DNA of 13,144 nt from Alphaproteobacteria bacterium (GTDB lineage: Bacteria > Pseudomonadota > Alphaproteobacteria > UBA6615): the NCBI GenBank assembly GCA_013003285.1, contig JABDJY010000092.1:1-13144 (forward strand). Reading direction: 5' to 3'. Every line of letters starts with the position of its first letter. The stretch's first letter is position 1. This document shows positions 1 to 7,227 of this stretch, piece after piece. The notes beneath the pieces were generated by a model. That model was not told the DNA's origin and searched no databases. It saw only the letters and a list, made by a program, of their open reading frames with translations. Both the position numbers and the translations under genes were made by a program.

Positions 1-519
1 GGCTTGGCGGGTGCCGCCGTTCTGGTATTACCCGGGGGTAGCCTCCCGTCGCGCGATCTGTTGCCGCTGGCGCTGTTGGCCTTCATCACGCCTTTGGGAT
101 ACGCCGCGGCGAATATTTTCGCCGATATCGCCCGGCCACCGAACACCGACAATGTGGCGCTGGCGATGGGCACCATGTTTGCCGCCGCCATCGGCGCGCT
201 GTTGGGTGCGCTCATCGATAATAGCTTCTATCCGGCCTGGCAGAATTTCGGCCACGCCGAAACCGTGCTCGCGCTCTTTGCGCTGGCCACATCTGTGGCG
301 TTCCTGATTTTCTACGTGATCATCAAAATGGCCGGCGCGGTTTATTTGGGACAAGTCGGTTATCTGGCGACATTGTTCGGCGTGAGCTGGGGCATTCTAT
401 TCTTCGCCGAAACGCCCAGCGCGTGGCTGTGGCTGGCGGCGCTGTTGGTGGCCGCGGGAGTGGCGATGGTCAATCTCGGCAAGCCGAAGCCCGCGGCGCG
501 TGCCGAAGACGACGCATAG
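1..519 (+). CDS. EamA/DMT-family transporter, 3' part (5' end outside window)
   Basis: This is the C-terminal half of a drug/metabolite transporter (EamA) family inner-membrane permease. The reading frame is open from the first base, so the gene begins upstream and the TTG at position 4 is not its start. The visible 172 residues align without gaps to residues from about 144 onward of the next gene, sharing segments such as LLAFITP, LAMGTM, GAVYL.QVGY, PSAW.WLA and VNLGK. That means roughly 145 N-terminal residues are missing. Several hydrophobic segments typical of the second EamA repeat are present, and the tail is short and charged. Substrate cannot be told from sequence; family members export amino acids, metabolites or drugs. 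It lies 40 bp before its paralogue, so co-transcription is likely. The family call is firm and the function is unknown. Confidence 0.88.
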   Translation, partial: GLAGAAVLVLPGGSLPSRDLLPLALLAFITPLGYAAANIFADIARPPNTDNVALAMGTMFAAAIGALLGALIDNSFYPAWQNFGHAETVLALFALATSVAFLIFYVIIKMAGAVYLGQVGYLATLFGVSWGILFFAETPSAWLWLAALLVAAGVAMVNLGKPKPAARAEDDA

Positions 520-559
520 GTCGAATATCGCAAATGTATCCAACTGAAGCTGTCGACTC

Positions 560-1501
560 ATGACGACCGGACCGCAAGCGGCGCCGCAGGCAACCGCGCC
601 GTTTTTGCCGCTGTTTCTGCTCCTTGTGCTGGGCTCTCTCTGGGGCCTGAGCCCGGCCTTCACCAAATTCCTGGCGCTCGAAGGGTTGCCGGCAATCGGC
701 GTTGTCTTTTGGCAAACCCTCATTGCCGGCACGGGATTGTTGTTCATGTGCCGCATTCGCCGCGTGAAGATCGCGCTCGACCGCAAGCATCTGGTGTTCT
801 TCGCGGTCATGGGATCGGTTGGTATCGCGCTGCCGAACTCGAACATGGTCTTTGTGGTCGGCCATATACCCGCCGGCCTGATGTCGGTGATCATCGTCAC
901 CGCACCGGTGATCACCTATGTGGTGGCGGTTGCGATCCGCCTGGAAGGGCTCGATATACGCCGTGCCGCCGGCGTCTTGCTGGGCCTTGTCGGCGTCGGC
1001 TTTTTGGTGCTGCCCGAAGGCAGTTTGCCGACACCGGAAATGCTGCCCTTCGCCCTGCTCGCCTTCATTACGCCGATCGCCTGGGCGCTAACGAATGTCT
1101 ATGCCGAAGCCGCCCGTCCCAGCGGCGCCGATCCCATGGTTCTGGCCATGGGCACCATGTATGCCGCTGCTATTACCGCGCTCGTCGCGTCGTTGGCGAC
1201 CGGCTCGTTCCATCCGATCTGGCGCGATTTCGATATCGGTGAGCAGGCGCTTATTGCCTACGGCCTGGTCACGGTTGCCACCTTTTTCCTATATTTCACC
1301 GTGGTCGCGTTATCGGGCGCGGTGTATCTGGCCCAGGTCGGCTATATCACCACGCTAATGGGACTGGGCTGGGGGGCGTGGTTCTATGGTGAGGAGCCGA
1401 GCGCCTGGGTATGGCTGGCGGTGGTCTTGGTCTTCGCCGGCCTCACCCTGGTGAATTTGGGCAAGCGCCGGCAGATGAGCGCTAAAAAAGCGTCGGATTA
1501 A
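560..1501 (+). CDS. EamA/DMT-family transporter
   Basis: This is a complete 313-residue permease of the drug/metabolite transporter superfamily. The length and the roughly ten hydrophobic segments fit the usual two-repeat, 10-TM EamA fold. An early hydrophobic segment contains LGSLWGLSPAFTK, a typical first-helix pattern. The second half contains LLAFITPIAWALTN and GAVYLAQVGYITTL, and the C-terminus is a short basic tail. It acts in the inner membrane, and its transported compound cannot be deduced. The ATG at 560 is the only sensible start before helix 1; its ribosome binding site is weak. The gene is a diverged tandem copy of the upstream partial gene, suggesting local duplication. The amidohydrolase starts 17 bp downstream on the same strand and may share the transcript, raising a possible but unproven substrate link. 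Confidence 0.92.
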   Translation: MTTGPQAAPQATAPFLPLFLLLVLGSLWGLSPAFTKFLALEGLPAIGVVFWQTLIAGTGLLFMCRIRRVKIALDRKHLVFFAVMGSVGIALPNSNMVFVVGHIPAGLMSVIIVTAPVITYVVAVAIRLEGLDIRRAAGVLLGLVGVGFLVLPEGSLPTPEMLPFALLAFITPIAWALTNVYAEAARPSGADPMVLAMGTMYAAAITALVASLATGSFHPIWRDFDIGEQALIAYGLVTVATFFLYFTVVALSGAVYLAQVGYITTLMGLGWGAWFYGEEPSAWVWLAVVLVFAGLTLVNLGKRRQMSAKKASD

Positions 1502-1518
1502 ACCACCCCGGGGGGGCC

Positions 1519-2424
1519 ATGTACGACGGACCCGTTATCGATACGCATCATCATTTGTGGGAAGTGCGTAACTATCCGTGGCTCATGGCGCCGCCATCGC
1601 CGAAAATCTTCGGCGATTCCTACGAGTTGCTGCGCCAGGACTATCTGATCGACGATCTGCTGGCGGATTTCGACGGCCATAACATCGTCAAATCGGTTCA
1701 TGTGCAGGCCCATTACGACCCGACAAATCCAGTGGGCGAGACAAAATGGCTGCAGGCGGTGGCCGACAAGGCGGGTTTCCCCCATGGCATTGCTGGCTAT
1801 GCGAACCTGTCCGACCCGGAGGTCGAGGCGATGCTTGCCGCCCATTGCGCCTATCCAAATTTCCGCGCCGTCCGCGACGTGGTCTATTGGCAGGAAGGCG
1901 ACCCTACCCGCCAAGCCGTCGACCGGCCCGACTATTGTCTCAGCGCCGAGTATCGGCGGGGTGTTGCCTTACTGGGGCAATATGATTTGAGCCTGGAACT
2001 GCAAGGCTATTGGAATCAATTCGATTATTTCGCTGAATTGGTCGGCGATAATGCCGGGATGAATTTCTGTCTGATGCACGGCGCCATGTTGACCAGCGAC
2101 GATGACGCCACCTTCGACGATTGGCGGCGCGCGCTCGAGGTCCTGGTGCCGTTCGACAATCTCTTCGTGAAATGCTCCGGCGCCAACACCTATAGCCCCA
2201 CCGGCACGGTCCGCGCCCAAGATAAAATCGCGCGCCAGTACACTACGCTGTTGGATTTGTTCGGCGCCGATCGGTGTTTTTTTGGTAGCAACTTTCCGGT
2301 CGAGAAACTGAATTGCAGCTATGACGATGTCATGGCCTATTTCTGGGCAGCCCTATCGACGCGCCCGCCCGACGAGCAGCGCACCTTCTACCACGACACC
2401 GCGGCGCGGTTTTATCGTCTCTAA
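1519..2424 (+). CDS. Amidohydrolase-2 family (COG3618-like) metal-dependent hydrolase
   Basis: This 301-residue protein is a TIM-barrel hydrolase of the amidohydrolase-2 group, which includes L-fuconolactonase and 2-pyrone-4,6-dicarboxylate lactonase. The N-terminus carries the family motif DTHHHLW (residues 8-14), whose histidines normally bind metal or substrate. A later strand has MHGAM with His187. The C-terminal barrel-end motif is FGSNFPVEKL (from about 265), with Asn where many amidohydrolases have the catalytic Asp; as I recall, this Asn is common in the COG3618 subgroup. Length is normal for the family and no signal peptide is visible, so it should be cytoplasmic. The ATG at 1519 follows a run of seven G that may act as ribosome binding site, and it sits 17 bp after the transporter. 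The reaction is probably hydrolysis of a lactone or amide, with the substrate unknown. It converges on the dapA-like gene with 14 bp between stops. Confidence 0.87.
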   Translation: MYDGPVIDTHHHLWEVRNYPWLMAPPSPKIFGDSYELLRQDYLIDDLLADFDGHNIVKSVHVQAHYDPTNPVGETKWLQAVADKAGFPHGIAGYANLSDPEVEAMLAAHCAYPNFRAVRDVVYWQEGDPTRQAVDRPDYCLSAEYRRGVALLGQYDLSLELQGYWNQFDYFAELVGDNAGMNFCLMHGAMLTSDDDATFDDWRRALEVLVPFDNLFVKCSGANTYSPTGTVRAQDKIARQYTTLLDLFGADRCFFGSNFPVEKLNCSYDDVMAYFWAALSTRPPDEQRTFYHDTAARFYRL

Positions 2425-2438
2425 TCGCTAACCGAACT

Positions 2439-3350
2439 TTACGCCGCGATGGCGAAATCCGCCTCGGCCAGACGTTCGCTCGCCAGGGCTAGATCGGCGG
2501 CAGTCGCGGGCTGGAAGGGTGGGCGCACATGGGTCCAGCCGGCATCGCCCCAGCTCTGCGCGAAATAGGCCTTCATCGCCGGGATCGGCGCCATACCGTT
2601 AAAGGCTTGGCGTAGGCGGGTGAGGTGGGCCTGGCGGTCGTCGGCATCGGCATCCTGCCAATGGGCGTAAGTCTCCCCGGCATAGGGCGCGTTGACGTTG
2701 ACCGTGGCCGAAATGCAGCCGACGCCGCCCAAACGCAGGGCTGGCACCAAAAATTCCTCGGAGCCCGGGAACAGGCGGAATGTGGGGAGTTCGGTAAGCA
2801 CCCGTTCCATGCGCGGCCAATCGCCCGAACTGTCCTTCATGCCGACGACGGTGTCGGGATAGGCCTCGTGCAGCCGCGCGATGAGCGAGATGGGCAGCTC
2901 GAAACCGACCTGCTGGGGGAAATTATAGAGATATATTTTCAAGGCCGTGTCGCCGACCCGGTCGATGATGTTGGCGTAGGCGGCGAACAGGCCATCTTCG
3001 CTGGGGGCTTTGTAATAGAAGGGCGGCAGCATCAACACGCCGCCGGCGCCGTTGGCAAGCGCGCGTTTGGTCAGCGCCACCGTGTCGGGGAAGGCGCAGC
3101 TGCCGGTCCCGGCGATCATCTGGCTACCGGTAATGCCCGCATCGGCCAGCGCATCAAGGACCGCCAGCCGTTCGTCGAGGCTGAGCGAATTGGCTTCACC
3201 GGTGGTGCCTAGGGGTGCGACCCCGTCGCAGCCATTGGCCAGCAGCCAGCGGCTGTGGGCGACCACGCGTTCAAGGTCGACTGCCAGATCGGCGGTCATC
3301 GGCGTCAGCGCGGCGGCGTAGACGCCGGTCGGTTGCGAACTATCGGTCAT
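2439..3350 (-). CDS. DapA-family (dihydrodipicolinate synthase-like) aldolase/lyase
   Basis: This is a 303-residue class I aldolase of the DHDPS/N-acetylneuraminate lyase superfamily, with a TIM barrel and a Schiff-base lysine. The pyruvate-carboxylate motif GTTGE is at residues 48-52, the proton-shuttle tyrosine is Tyr142 in YNFP, and the Schiff-base lysine is Lys172 in GMKDSSGD. The length matches the family. In true DHDPS the YNVPSRTG motif has an Arg that binds the second substrate; here it reads YNFPQQVG, so Gln147 takes that place. Lysine biosynthesis is therefore unlikely, and a keto-sugar-acid, hydroxy-keto-acid or similar substrate is more probable. The start at 3350 has a strong GAGGAG ribosome binding site eight bases upstream. 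It is the last gene of a minus-strand run behind cobA, cobB and the cysteine-cluster gene, 29 bp after the latter. The fold is certain and the substrate unknown. Confidence 0.88.
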   Translation of the reverse strand: MTDSSQPTGVYAAALTPMTADLAVDLERVVAHSRWLLANGCDGVAPLGTTGEANSLSLDERLAVLDALADAGITGSQMIAGTGSCAFPDTVALTKRALANGAGGVLMLPPFYYKAPSEDGLFAAYANIIDRVGDTALKIYLYNFPQQVGFELPISLIARLHEAYPDTVVGMKDSSGDWPRMERVLTELPTFRLFPGSEEFLVPALRLGGVGCISATVNVNAPYAGETYAHWQDADADDRQAHLTRLRQAFNGMAPIPAMKAYFAQSWGDAGWTHVRPPFQPATAADLALASERLAEADFAIAA

Positions 3351-3358
3351 ATTGAAAT

Positions 3359-3364
3359 CTCCTC
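3359..3364 (-). promoter_or_regulatory. Strong Shine-Dalgarno for the dapA-like gene
   Basis: On the minus strand the bases read GAGGAG, eight bases before the ATG at 3350. It is one of the few canonical ribosome binding sites in the window. It fixes the start of the dapA-like gene and indicates independent translation initiation, unlike the overlapping genes before it. Confidence 0.7.
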
Positions 3365-3379
3365 ACGCAATGTTCGATA

Positions 3380-3883
3380 TTAAGTCTTCGGCTTGCTGCG
3401 TGGCCAGCGCGCGCCTTTAAGGGGCGGTGCGCCGCTACGCTTTTGTTGGTTCAACCAGTCGACAATGTGATCCTCCAGATCATCGACCCGGTCCTCGCTG
3501 ATCGCCTCACCGCGCACGGAAACACCGGCCTCGTGTACGCTGTTGGGCTCACCGGAGACCAGCGGGTGCCACCAATACAGGTTCTTGCCTTCGGCAAGCA
3601 AGCGGTAGGCGCAGGTTTGCGGCATCCAGTTGAGCTCGCCGGCATTGTCGGGCGTCAGTTGCACACAGTCGGGAACGTTGGTGGAGCGGTTTTCGTAATC
3701 GGTGCAGCGGCATGCGCCGAGATCGAGATAGCGGCACGCGACATTGGTCAGCGCAATCTCATCGCTATCCTCGTCTTCAAGCTTGTACAGGCAACACTGG
3801 CCGCAGCCGTCGCACAGAGACTCCCATTCTTGGTCGTCCATGTCGCTGAGGCGTTTGGTTTTCCAGAAAGGTTCCTCGCTCAT
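3380..3883 (-). CDS. YkgJ/UPF0260 (YcgN-like) cysteine-cluster protein
   Basis: This is a small 167-residue cytoplasmic protein of the Cys-rich YkgJ / UPF0260 (YcgN) type, predicted to bind zinc or iron. The hallmark CxxCxxCC lies at residues 24-31 (CDGCGQCC), followed by Cys50, the CRC pair (Cys58, Cys60), PDC (Cys73) and Cys91 in MPQTCAYRLL. The C-terminal part has WWHPLVSG and an acidic, helical end. The frame is open further upstream, but the ATG at 3883 begins the usual MxxxPFWKTK-type N-terminus and overlaps the cobB stop as ATGA, so I take it as the start. The overlap implies translational coupling to cobB. The biochemical role of this family is unknown, and a link to cobalamin is suggested only by context. 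Confidence 0.86.
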   Translation of the reverse strand: MSEEPFWKTKRLSDMDDQEWESLCDGCGQCCLYKLEDEDSDEIALTNVACRYLDLGACRCTDYENRSTNVPDCVQLTPDNAGELNWMPQTCAYRLLAEGKNLYWWHPLVSGEPNSVHEAGVSVRGEAISEDRVDDLEDHIVDWLNQQKRSGAPPLKGARWPRSKPKT

Positions 3884-5217
3884 GCAGCCCTGTCTATCAG
3901 ATGTATGAACGAGCCGGAAACCGTACCCTTTGTTCGTCCGCACCGGCCGAGATCGGCGCCAGCGGCGTTTCGCGCTTCGAATAAGGCATCGCCCGGCCCT
4001 TCGCGAACGACGGTGGCATAATGGAATTCATGGCCCCGAAACGCGTTACCCGGCGCGCCGAGGGGCCCCGCGCCGGTAAGCGTCGCCACACGATAGCCAA
4101 GATGCAATCGCCGCGCGGCGAAACTGGTCTCGACCGGTAGAAGGCCCGCCATGGCGTGAGTTGTACCTTCGGCGTCGGTTAGACTTTCGCCCAGCACCAT
4201 ATAGCCGCCGCACTCGCCGAATAGGGCCGCGCCGCGCGACGCCGCTGCCCGCAGACCCTCGAGGAACGTTGCCGCGGCGGCCAGTTGGCCGGCATGAAGT
4301 TCAGGATAGCCGCCGGGCAGATAGACCGCATCGGCATCCGCCGCCGGGGCCTGGTCGCCCAGGGGCGAGAACGGCATGATCTGCGCGCCTGCGTCACGCC
4401 AGGCCTGTAGGACATTGGGATAAGCGAAACCGAAGGCCCGGTCCTGAGCGACGGCGATAGTTTGGCCGAGCGGTGGCAGGGGTGATGAAGGGCCGCTCGC
4501 CGGAGCGACGAGCCGCGAAGGTCGCGCCAATTTTTGAAAAGCGGTTAGATCGATGCTCTCGGTCACGATGCGTGCGGCAGTTTCCAGGAACGGCTCGAGC
4601 GCTTTGTGCTCGCCCGCCGGCACCAACCCCAAATGGCGTTCGGGTAGCGCGAGCGCAGGGTCGCGGGGCACGGCCCCTAAAATAGCGATGTCGGGCGTGG
4701 CGCGCGCGACGGCGGCGCTGAGGACGTCGCGATGGGTCTCGCTGGCCACCCGGTTAAAGATCACTCCGGCGATGTCGACATCGTCGCGATGTTTGGCGAA
4801 GCCTGAGACTAAAGCGCCGACGCTGGCGGCTTGGCGGCCGGCATCGACCACCAGCACCACCGGCCAGCCGGTCAGCGCCGCCAGGTCGGCGGTCGACCCC
4901 ATATCGGGCCGGCCTGGCAGGTTGATGCCGTCGAACAAGCCCATCACCCCTTCGGCCAGGACAAGGTCGGCGCTGTGCGACTGCGCGCCGACCAAATTCG
5001 CCAAGGTGGCCGGGCGCATGGCCCAGGGGTCGAGATTGATGCAGGCGCGGCCGCTGGCAAAGCGGTGGAACGCCGGGTCGATATAGTCGGGCCCGGCCTT
5101 GGCTGAGGCGACGCCGACCCCCGCGTTTCCCAACGCCCGCAACAAGGCCAATGTCACCACGGTCTTTCCGCTGCCCGAGGCCGGCGCGGCGATGATGAGG
5201 CCGGGGCTAGCCGGCAT
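3880..5217 (-). CDS. cobB: Cobyrinate / hydrogenobyrinate a,c-diamide synthase
   Basis: This 445-residue ATP- and glutamine-dependent amidotransferase amidates the a and c acetate side chains of (hydrogeno)cobyrinic acid in the cytoplasm. The N-terminal dethiobiotin-synthetase-like domain has its P-loop at residues 11-19 (APASGSGKT). It continues through KAGPDYIDPAFH and EGVMGLFDG. The C-terminal class III glutamine amidotransferase domain shows VYLPGGYPELHA (298-309), FGECGGYM with the nucleophile Cys336, and GHEFHY (395-400). All family hallmarks are intact and the length is normal. The frame is open 45 codons further upstream, but that stretch lies inside cobA. The ATG at 5217, giving MPASPGLIIAAPASGSGKT, overlaps the cobA end by 11 bp and is the natural start. 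Sequence alone does not separate CobB (metal-free substrate) from CbiA (cobalt-containing substrate); the neighbouring CbiD and CbiG make the CbiA-type reaction possible. Confidence 0.95.
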   Translation of the reverse strand: MPASPGLIIAAPASGSGKTVVTLALLRALGNAGVGVASAKAGPDYIDPAFHRFASGRACINLDPWAMRPATLANLVGAQSHSADLVLAEGVMGLFDGINLPGRPDMGSTADLAALTGWPVVLVVDAGRQAASVGALVSGFAKHRDDVDIAGVIFNRVASETHRDVLSAAVARATPDIAILGAVPRDPALALPERHLGLVPAGEHKALEPFLETAARIVTESIDLTAFQKLARPSRLVAPASGPSSPLPPLGQTIAVAQDRAFGFAYPNVLQAWRDAGAQIMPFSPLGDQAPAADADAVYLPGGYPELHAGQLAAAATFLEGLRAAASRGAALFGECGGYMVLGESLTDAEGTTHAMAGLLPVETSFAARRLHLGYRVATLTGAGPLGAPGNAFRGHEFHYATVVREGPGDALFEARNAAGADLGRCGRTKGTVSGSFIHLIDRAA

Positions 5218-6040
5218 CGCGACTGGTGTGGAGGTCGAGCGGATTGGCGTCGAGGACTTTGCCCGATAGTGCGCCGAGCCAATCGAGGCCGGCGCGCAGT
5301 CGTACCACCTCGCCGACCACGAATAGGGCCGGTGGTGAGACCTCGTGGGCACGGTCGGGGGCGGCGCTCAATGTCGTTTCGATGACCCGTTGCTCGCCGG
5401 TGGTCGCGGCGGTGACAATAGCGGCGGGTTCGTCGGCATCGCGGCCGCCGTCGATCAGCCGCGCTGTGATCTCGTCGAGATGTTTCAGCGCCATATAGAA
5501 CACCAGAACCGGCGCGCCGCGGGCCAGGGCCGGCCAATCGAGATTGTCGGGTACATCGCCTGTGACGTTATGGCCGGTGATGAAGGTCACCGCGGTGTTG
5601 ACGTCGCGATGGGTGACCGGAATACCGGCATAGGCCAGTCCGCCGGTGGCGGCGGTGATTCCGGGAACGACCCGAAAGGGAATGCCAGCGTCAACCAGGG
5701 CCAGGGCTTCCTCGCCCCCGCGCCCGAAGACAAAGGGGTCGCCGCCCTTAAGCCGAAGGACCCGATGGCCGGCGCGGGCCAGTTTCACCAGGCGGGCCGA
5801 AATATCCGGTTGTTTCGGCGACGGCCGCCCGCCGCGCTTTCCGGCGTATACCTGTTCCGAACTTTGTTTGGCCAGCGCCAGAATGCGCGGATCGACCAGC
5901 GCGTCATAGACCACCATATCGGCGGATTGCAGCGCGTGCAGCGCGGCCAGCGTCAGCAGCGCCGGGTCGCCGGGGCCGGCGCCGACCAGCCACACCCAGC
6001 CGGGGTCAAATTCGGGCAATTGGATCGCGGGCAGTTCCAT
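5207..6040 (-). CDS. cobA: Uroporphyrinogen-III C-methyltransferase (SUMT)
   Basis: This 277-residue enzyme uses S-adenosylmethionine to methylate uroporphyrinogen III at C2 and C7, giving precorrin-2, the branch point toward cobalamin (and siroheme). Tetrapyrrole-methylase hallmarks are present: GAGPGDP (20-26), VVYDALVDP, the DPFVFGRGGEE segment (101-111), VPGITAA (125-131), the VTFITGHN segment, and the FYMALKHL region. It is a stand-alone SUMT with no fused CysG-type dehydrogenase/ferrochelatase or HemD domain. The frame can be opened to a TTG at 6076, but the ATG at 6040 gives the usual length; a GGAG lies rather far upstream (about 16 bases). The gene is divergent from cbiD, with 62 bp between starts, and leads the run cobA-cobB-cysteine-cluster gene-dapA-like. 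Its last bases overlap the start of cobB by 11 bp, consistent with coupled translation. Confidence 0.95.
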   Translation of the reverse strand: MELPAIQLPEFDPGWVWLVGAGPGDPALLTLAALHALQSADMVVYDALVDPRILALAKQSSEQVYAGKRGGRPSPKQPDISARLVKLARAGHRVLRLKGGDPFVFGRGGEEALALVDAGIPFRVVPGITAATGGLAYAGIPVTHRDVNTAVTFITGHNVTGDVPDNLDWPALARGAPVLVFYMALKHLDEITARLIDGGRDADEPAAIVTAATTGEQRVIETTLSAAPDRAHEVSPPALFVVGEVVRLRAGLDWLGALSGKVLDANPLDLHTSRDAG

Positions 6041-6102
6041 GGTTTGAAAGCTACCGCTCCGCTGCTGGCCGGACAAGCAGCGGGCGCGCTAAACTGGCCA
6101 CA
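6041..6102. promoter_or_regulatory. Divergent cobA/cbiD intergenic region
   Basis: Only 62 bp separate the two divergent starts, so promoters for both the cobA and cbiD transcripts must be packed here or extend into coding sequence. On the minus strand a TTGTCC and a TAGCTT stand 17 bases apart. The TAGCTT ends about seven bases before the cobA ATG, which would give an almost leaderless mRNA. Both hexamers match consensus poorly, so this is a guess. The space is too short for a cobalamin riboswitch and no B12 box was seen. I found no clear operator. Confidence 0.35.
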
Positions 6103-7227
6103 ATGAGCGATTTACCGCAGATAGATCCGCAATCACCGGGACGCAAGCCGAAGGGGCCGTTGCGGCGTGGCTGGACCACCGGCGCCTGCGCCACGGCGGC
6201 GGCGCGGGCCGCCTATGAAGCGTTGTTGACCGGTGCCTTCCCCGATCCGGTGGTGATCCGCCTGCCGCGCGGTCAGCGCGCCACCTTCGCGCTGGCGGGA
6301 AAATCGCTGACGAAGGCGGCGGCGACAGCCGGCGTGATCAAGGATGCCGGCGACGATCCCGACGTGACCCATGGGGCGTTGATCAAGGCAACGGTTAAAC
6401 CGGCGCCTGCCGGCGCGGGCATTCTGTTCGCCGCCGGCGATGGCGTCGGCACCGTTACCCTGCCGGGATTGCCAGTGCCGGTCGGTGAACCGGCGATCAA
6501 TCCCAAACCGCGCGCCATGATGGCGGCGGCGATCGACGAGGTGGCGGCGGAGTTTGGCGCGGTACCGGATATCACCATCACCGTATCGATTCCCGGCGGT
6601 CGGGAATTGGCGGCGCGCACCAGCAATGCGCGCCTCGGCATCGTCGGCGGGTTGAGCGTCTTGGGCACCACCGGTGTGGTGATCCCCTATTCCTGCGCGT
6701 CCTGGATCCATTCGATCCATCGCGGTGTCGATGTCGCGCGCGCCAGCGGTCTCGATCATATCGCAGCGGCGACCGGACGCACCTCCGAGAAGGCCGCCGG
6801 CGATCTCTATGACTTATCCGAGCAGGCGTTGATCGATATGGGTGACTTCGCCGGCGGGTTGTTGAAATATTTGCGTGACCATCCGGTGGGACGTCTGACC
6901 CTGGCCGGCGGTTTCGGCAAGCTGTCGAAACTCGCAGACGGCCATCTCGATTTGCATTCAGACCAATCTTCGGTCGATGTTGCGCGCCTTGCCATGCGGT
7001 TGGCGGCGGTTGGCGCGGATGAGGAAACGGTAATCGCTGCCGGTTCCGCCCCCAGCGCCGGGGCGGTATTGGCACTGGCGCGCGAATGCGGGCTTAGTGA
7101 AGCTCTCGCGGACTCCGTCGCGGCGGGGGCCCGCGAAGTGGCTCGGGCGACTTTGGCCGGCGCCACCGATGTCGAGATTGTGGTGGTCGAGCGCGATGGG
7201 ACGATCCTCGGCCGTGCCGGATTCTAG
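6103..7227 (+). CDS. cbiD: Cobalt-precorrin-5B C1-methyltransferase
   Basis: This 374-residue CbiD transfers a methyl group from S-adenosylmethionine to C1 of the contracted corrin ring, making (cobalt-)precorrin-6A. Hallmarks are GWTTGACATAAA (23-34), AGDDPDVTHG (82-91), GEPAINPKPR (128-137), PGGRELAARTSNARLG and the glycine-rich GGLSVLGTTGVV (182-193). A late LAGGFGKLSKLADGHLDLH follows. Length is typical. The ATG at 6103 precedes a short basic lead into the family motif; its ribosome binding site is weak. CbiD is the C1-methylase of the cobalt-early route, where the aerobic route uses the unrelated CobF; no CobF is in the window. It heads the plus-strand group cbiD-cobK-ankyrin and overlaps cobK by 14 bp if the GTG start of cobK is used. 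The function call is firm; whether the substrate carries cobalt is inferred. Confidence 0.95.
   Translation: MSDLPQIDPQSPGRKPKGPLRRGWTTGACATAAARAAYEALLTGAFPDPVVIRLPRGQRATFALAGKSLTKAAATAGVIKDAGDDPDVTHGALIKATVKPAPAGAGILFAAGDGVGTVTLPGLPVPVGEPAINPKPRAMMAAAIDEVAAEFGAVPDITITVSIPGGRELAARTSNARLGIVGGLSVLGTTGVVIPYSCASWIHSIHRGVDVARASGLDHIAAATGRTSEKAAGDLYDLSEQALIDMGDFAGGLLKYLRDHPVGRLTLAGGFGKLSKLADGHLDLHSDQSSVDVARLAMRLAAVGADEETVIAAGSAPSAGAVLALARECGLSEALADSVAAGAREVARATLAGATDVEIVVVERDGTILGRAGF

Noticed and set aside
1502..1518. CCCCGGGG-type palindrome between the transporter and the amidohydrolase
   Set aside because: The stretch is too short for a hairpin with a loop, has no T run, and its G run more likely serves as a weak ribosome binding site.
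5218..5352. N-terminal extension of cobB (45 residues)
   Set aside because: It falls inside cobA, is rich in Ser, Arg and Pro, and precedes a perfect CobB start at the ATG at 5217.
6041..6102. Cobalamin riboswitch upstream of cobA or cbiD
   Set aside because: The gap is far shorter than a B12 riboswitch (about 200 nt) and no B12-box-like sequence was seen; other cob gene junctions in the window have no gap at all.
5345..6106. Plus-strand open frame (253 codons) antisense to cobA
   Set aside because: cobA on the other strand has all SUMT motifs; this frame is a GC-rich shadow rich in Gly, Gln and Arg.
6133..6759. Minus-strand open frame antisense to cbiD
   Set aside because: cbiD motifs are unambiguous on the plus strand; the antisense translation is Arg/Gly-rich without any domain.
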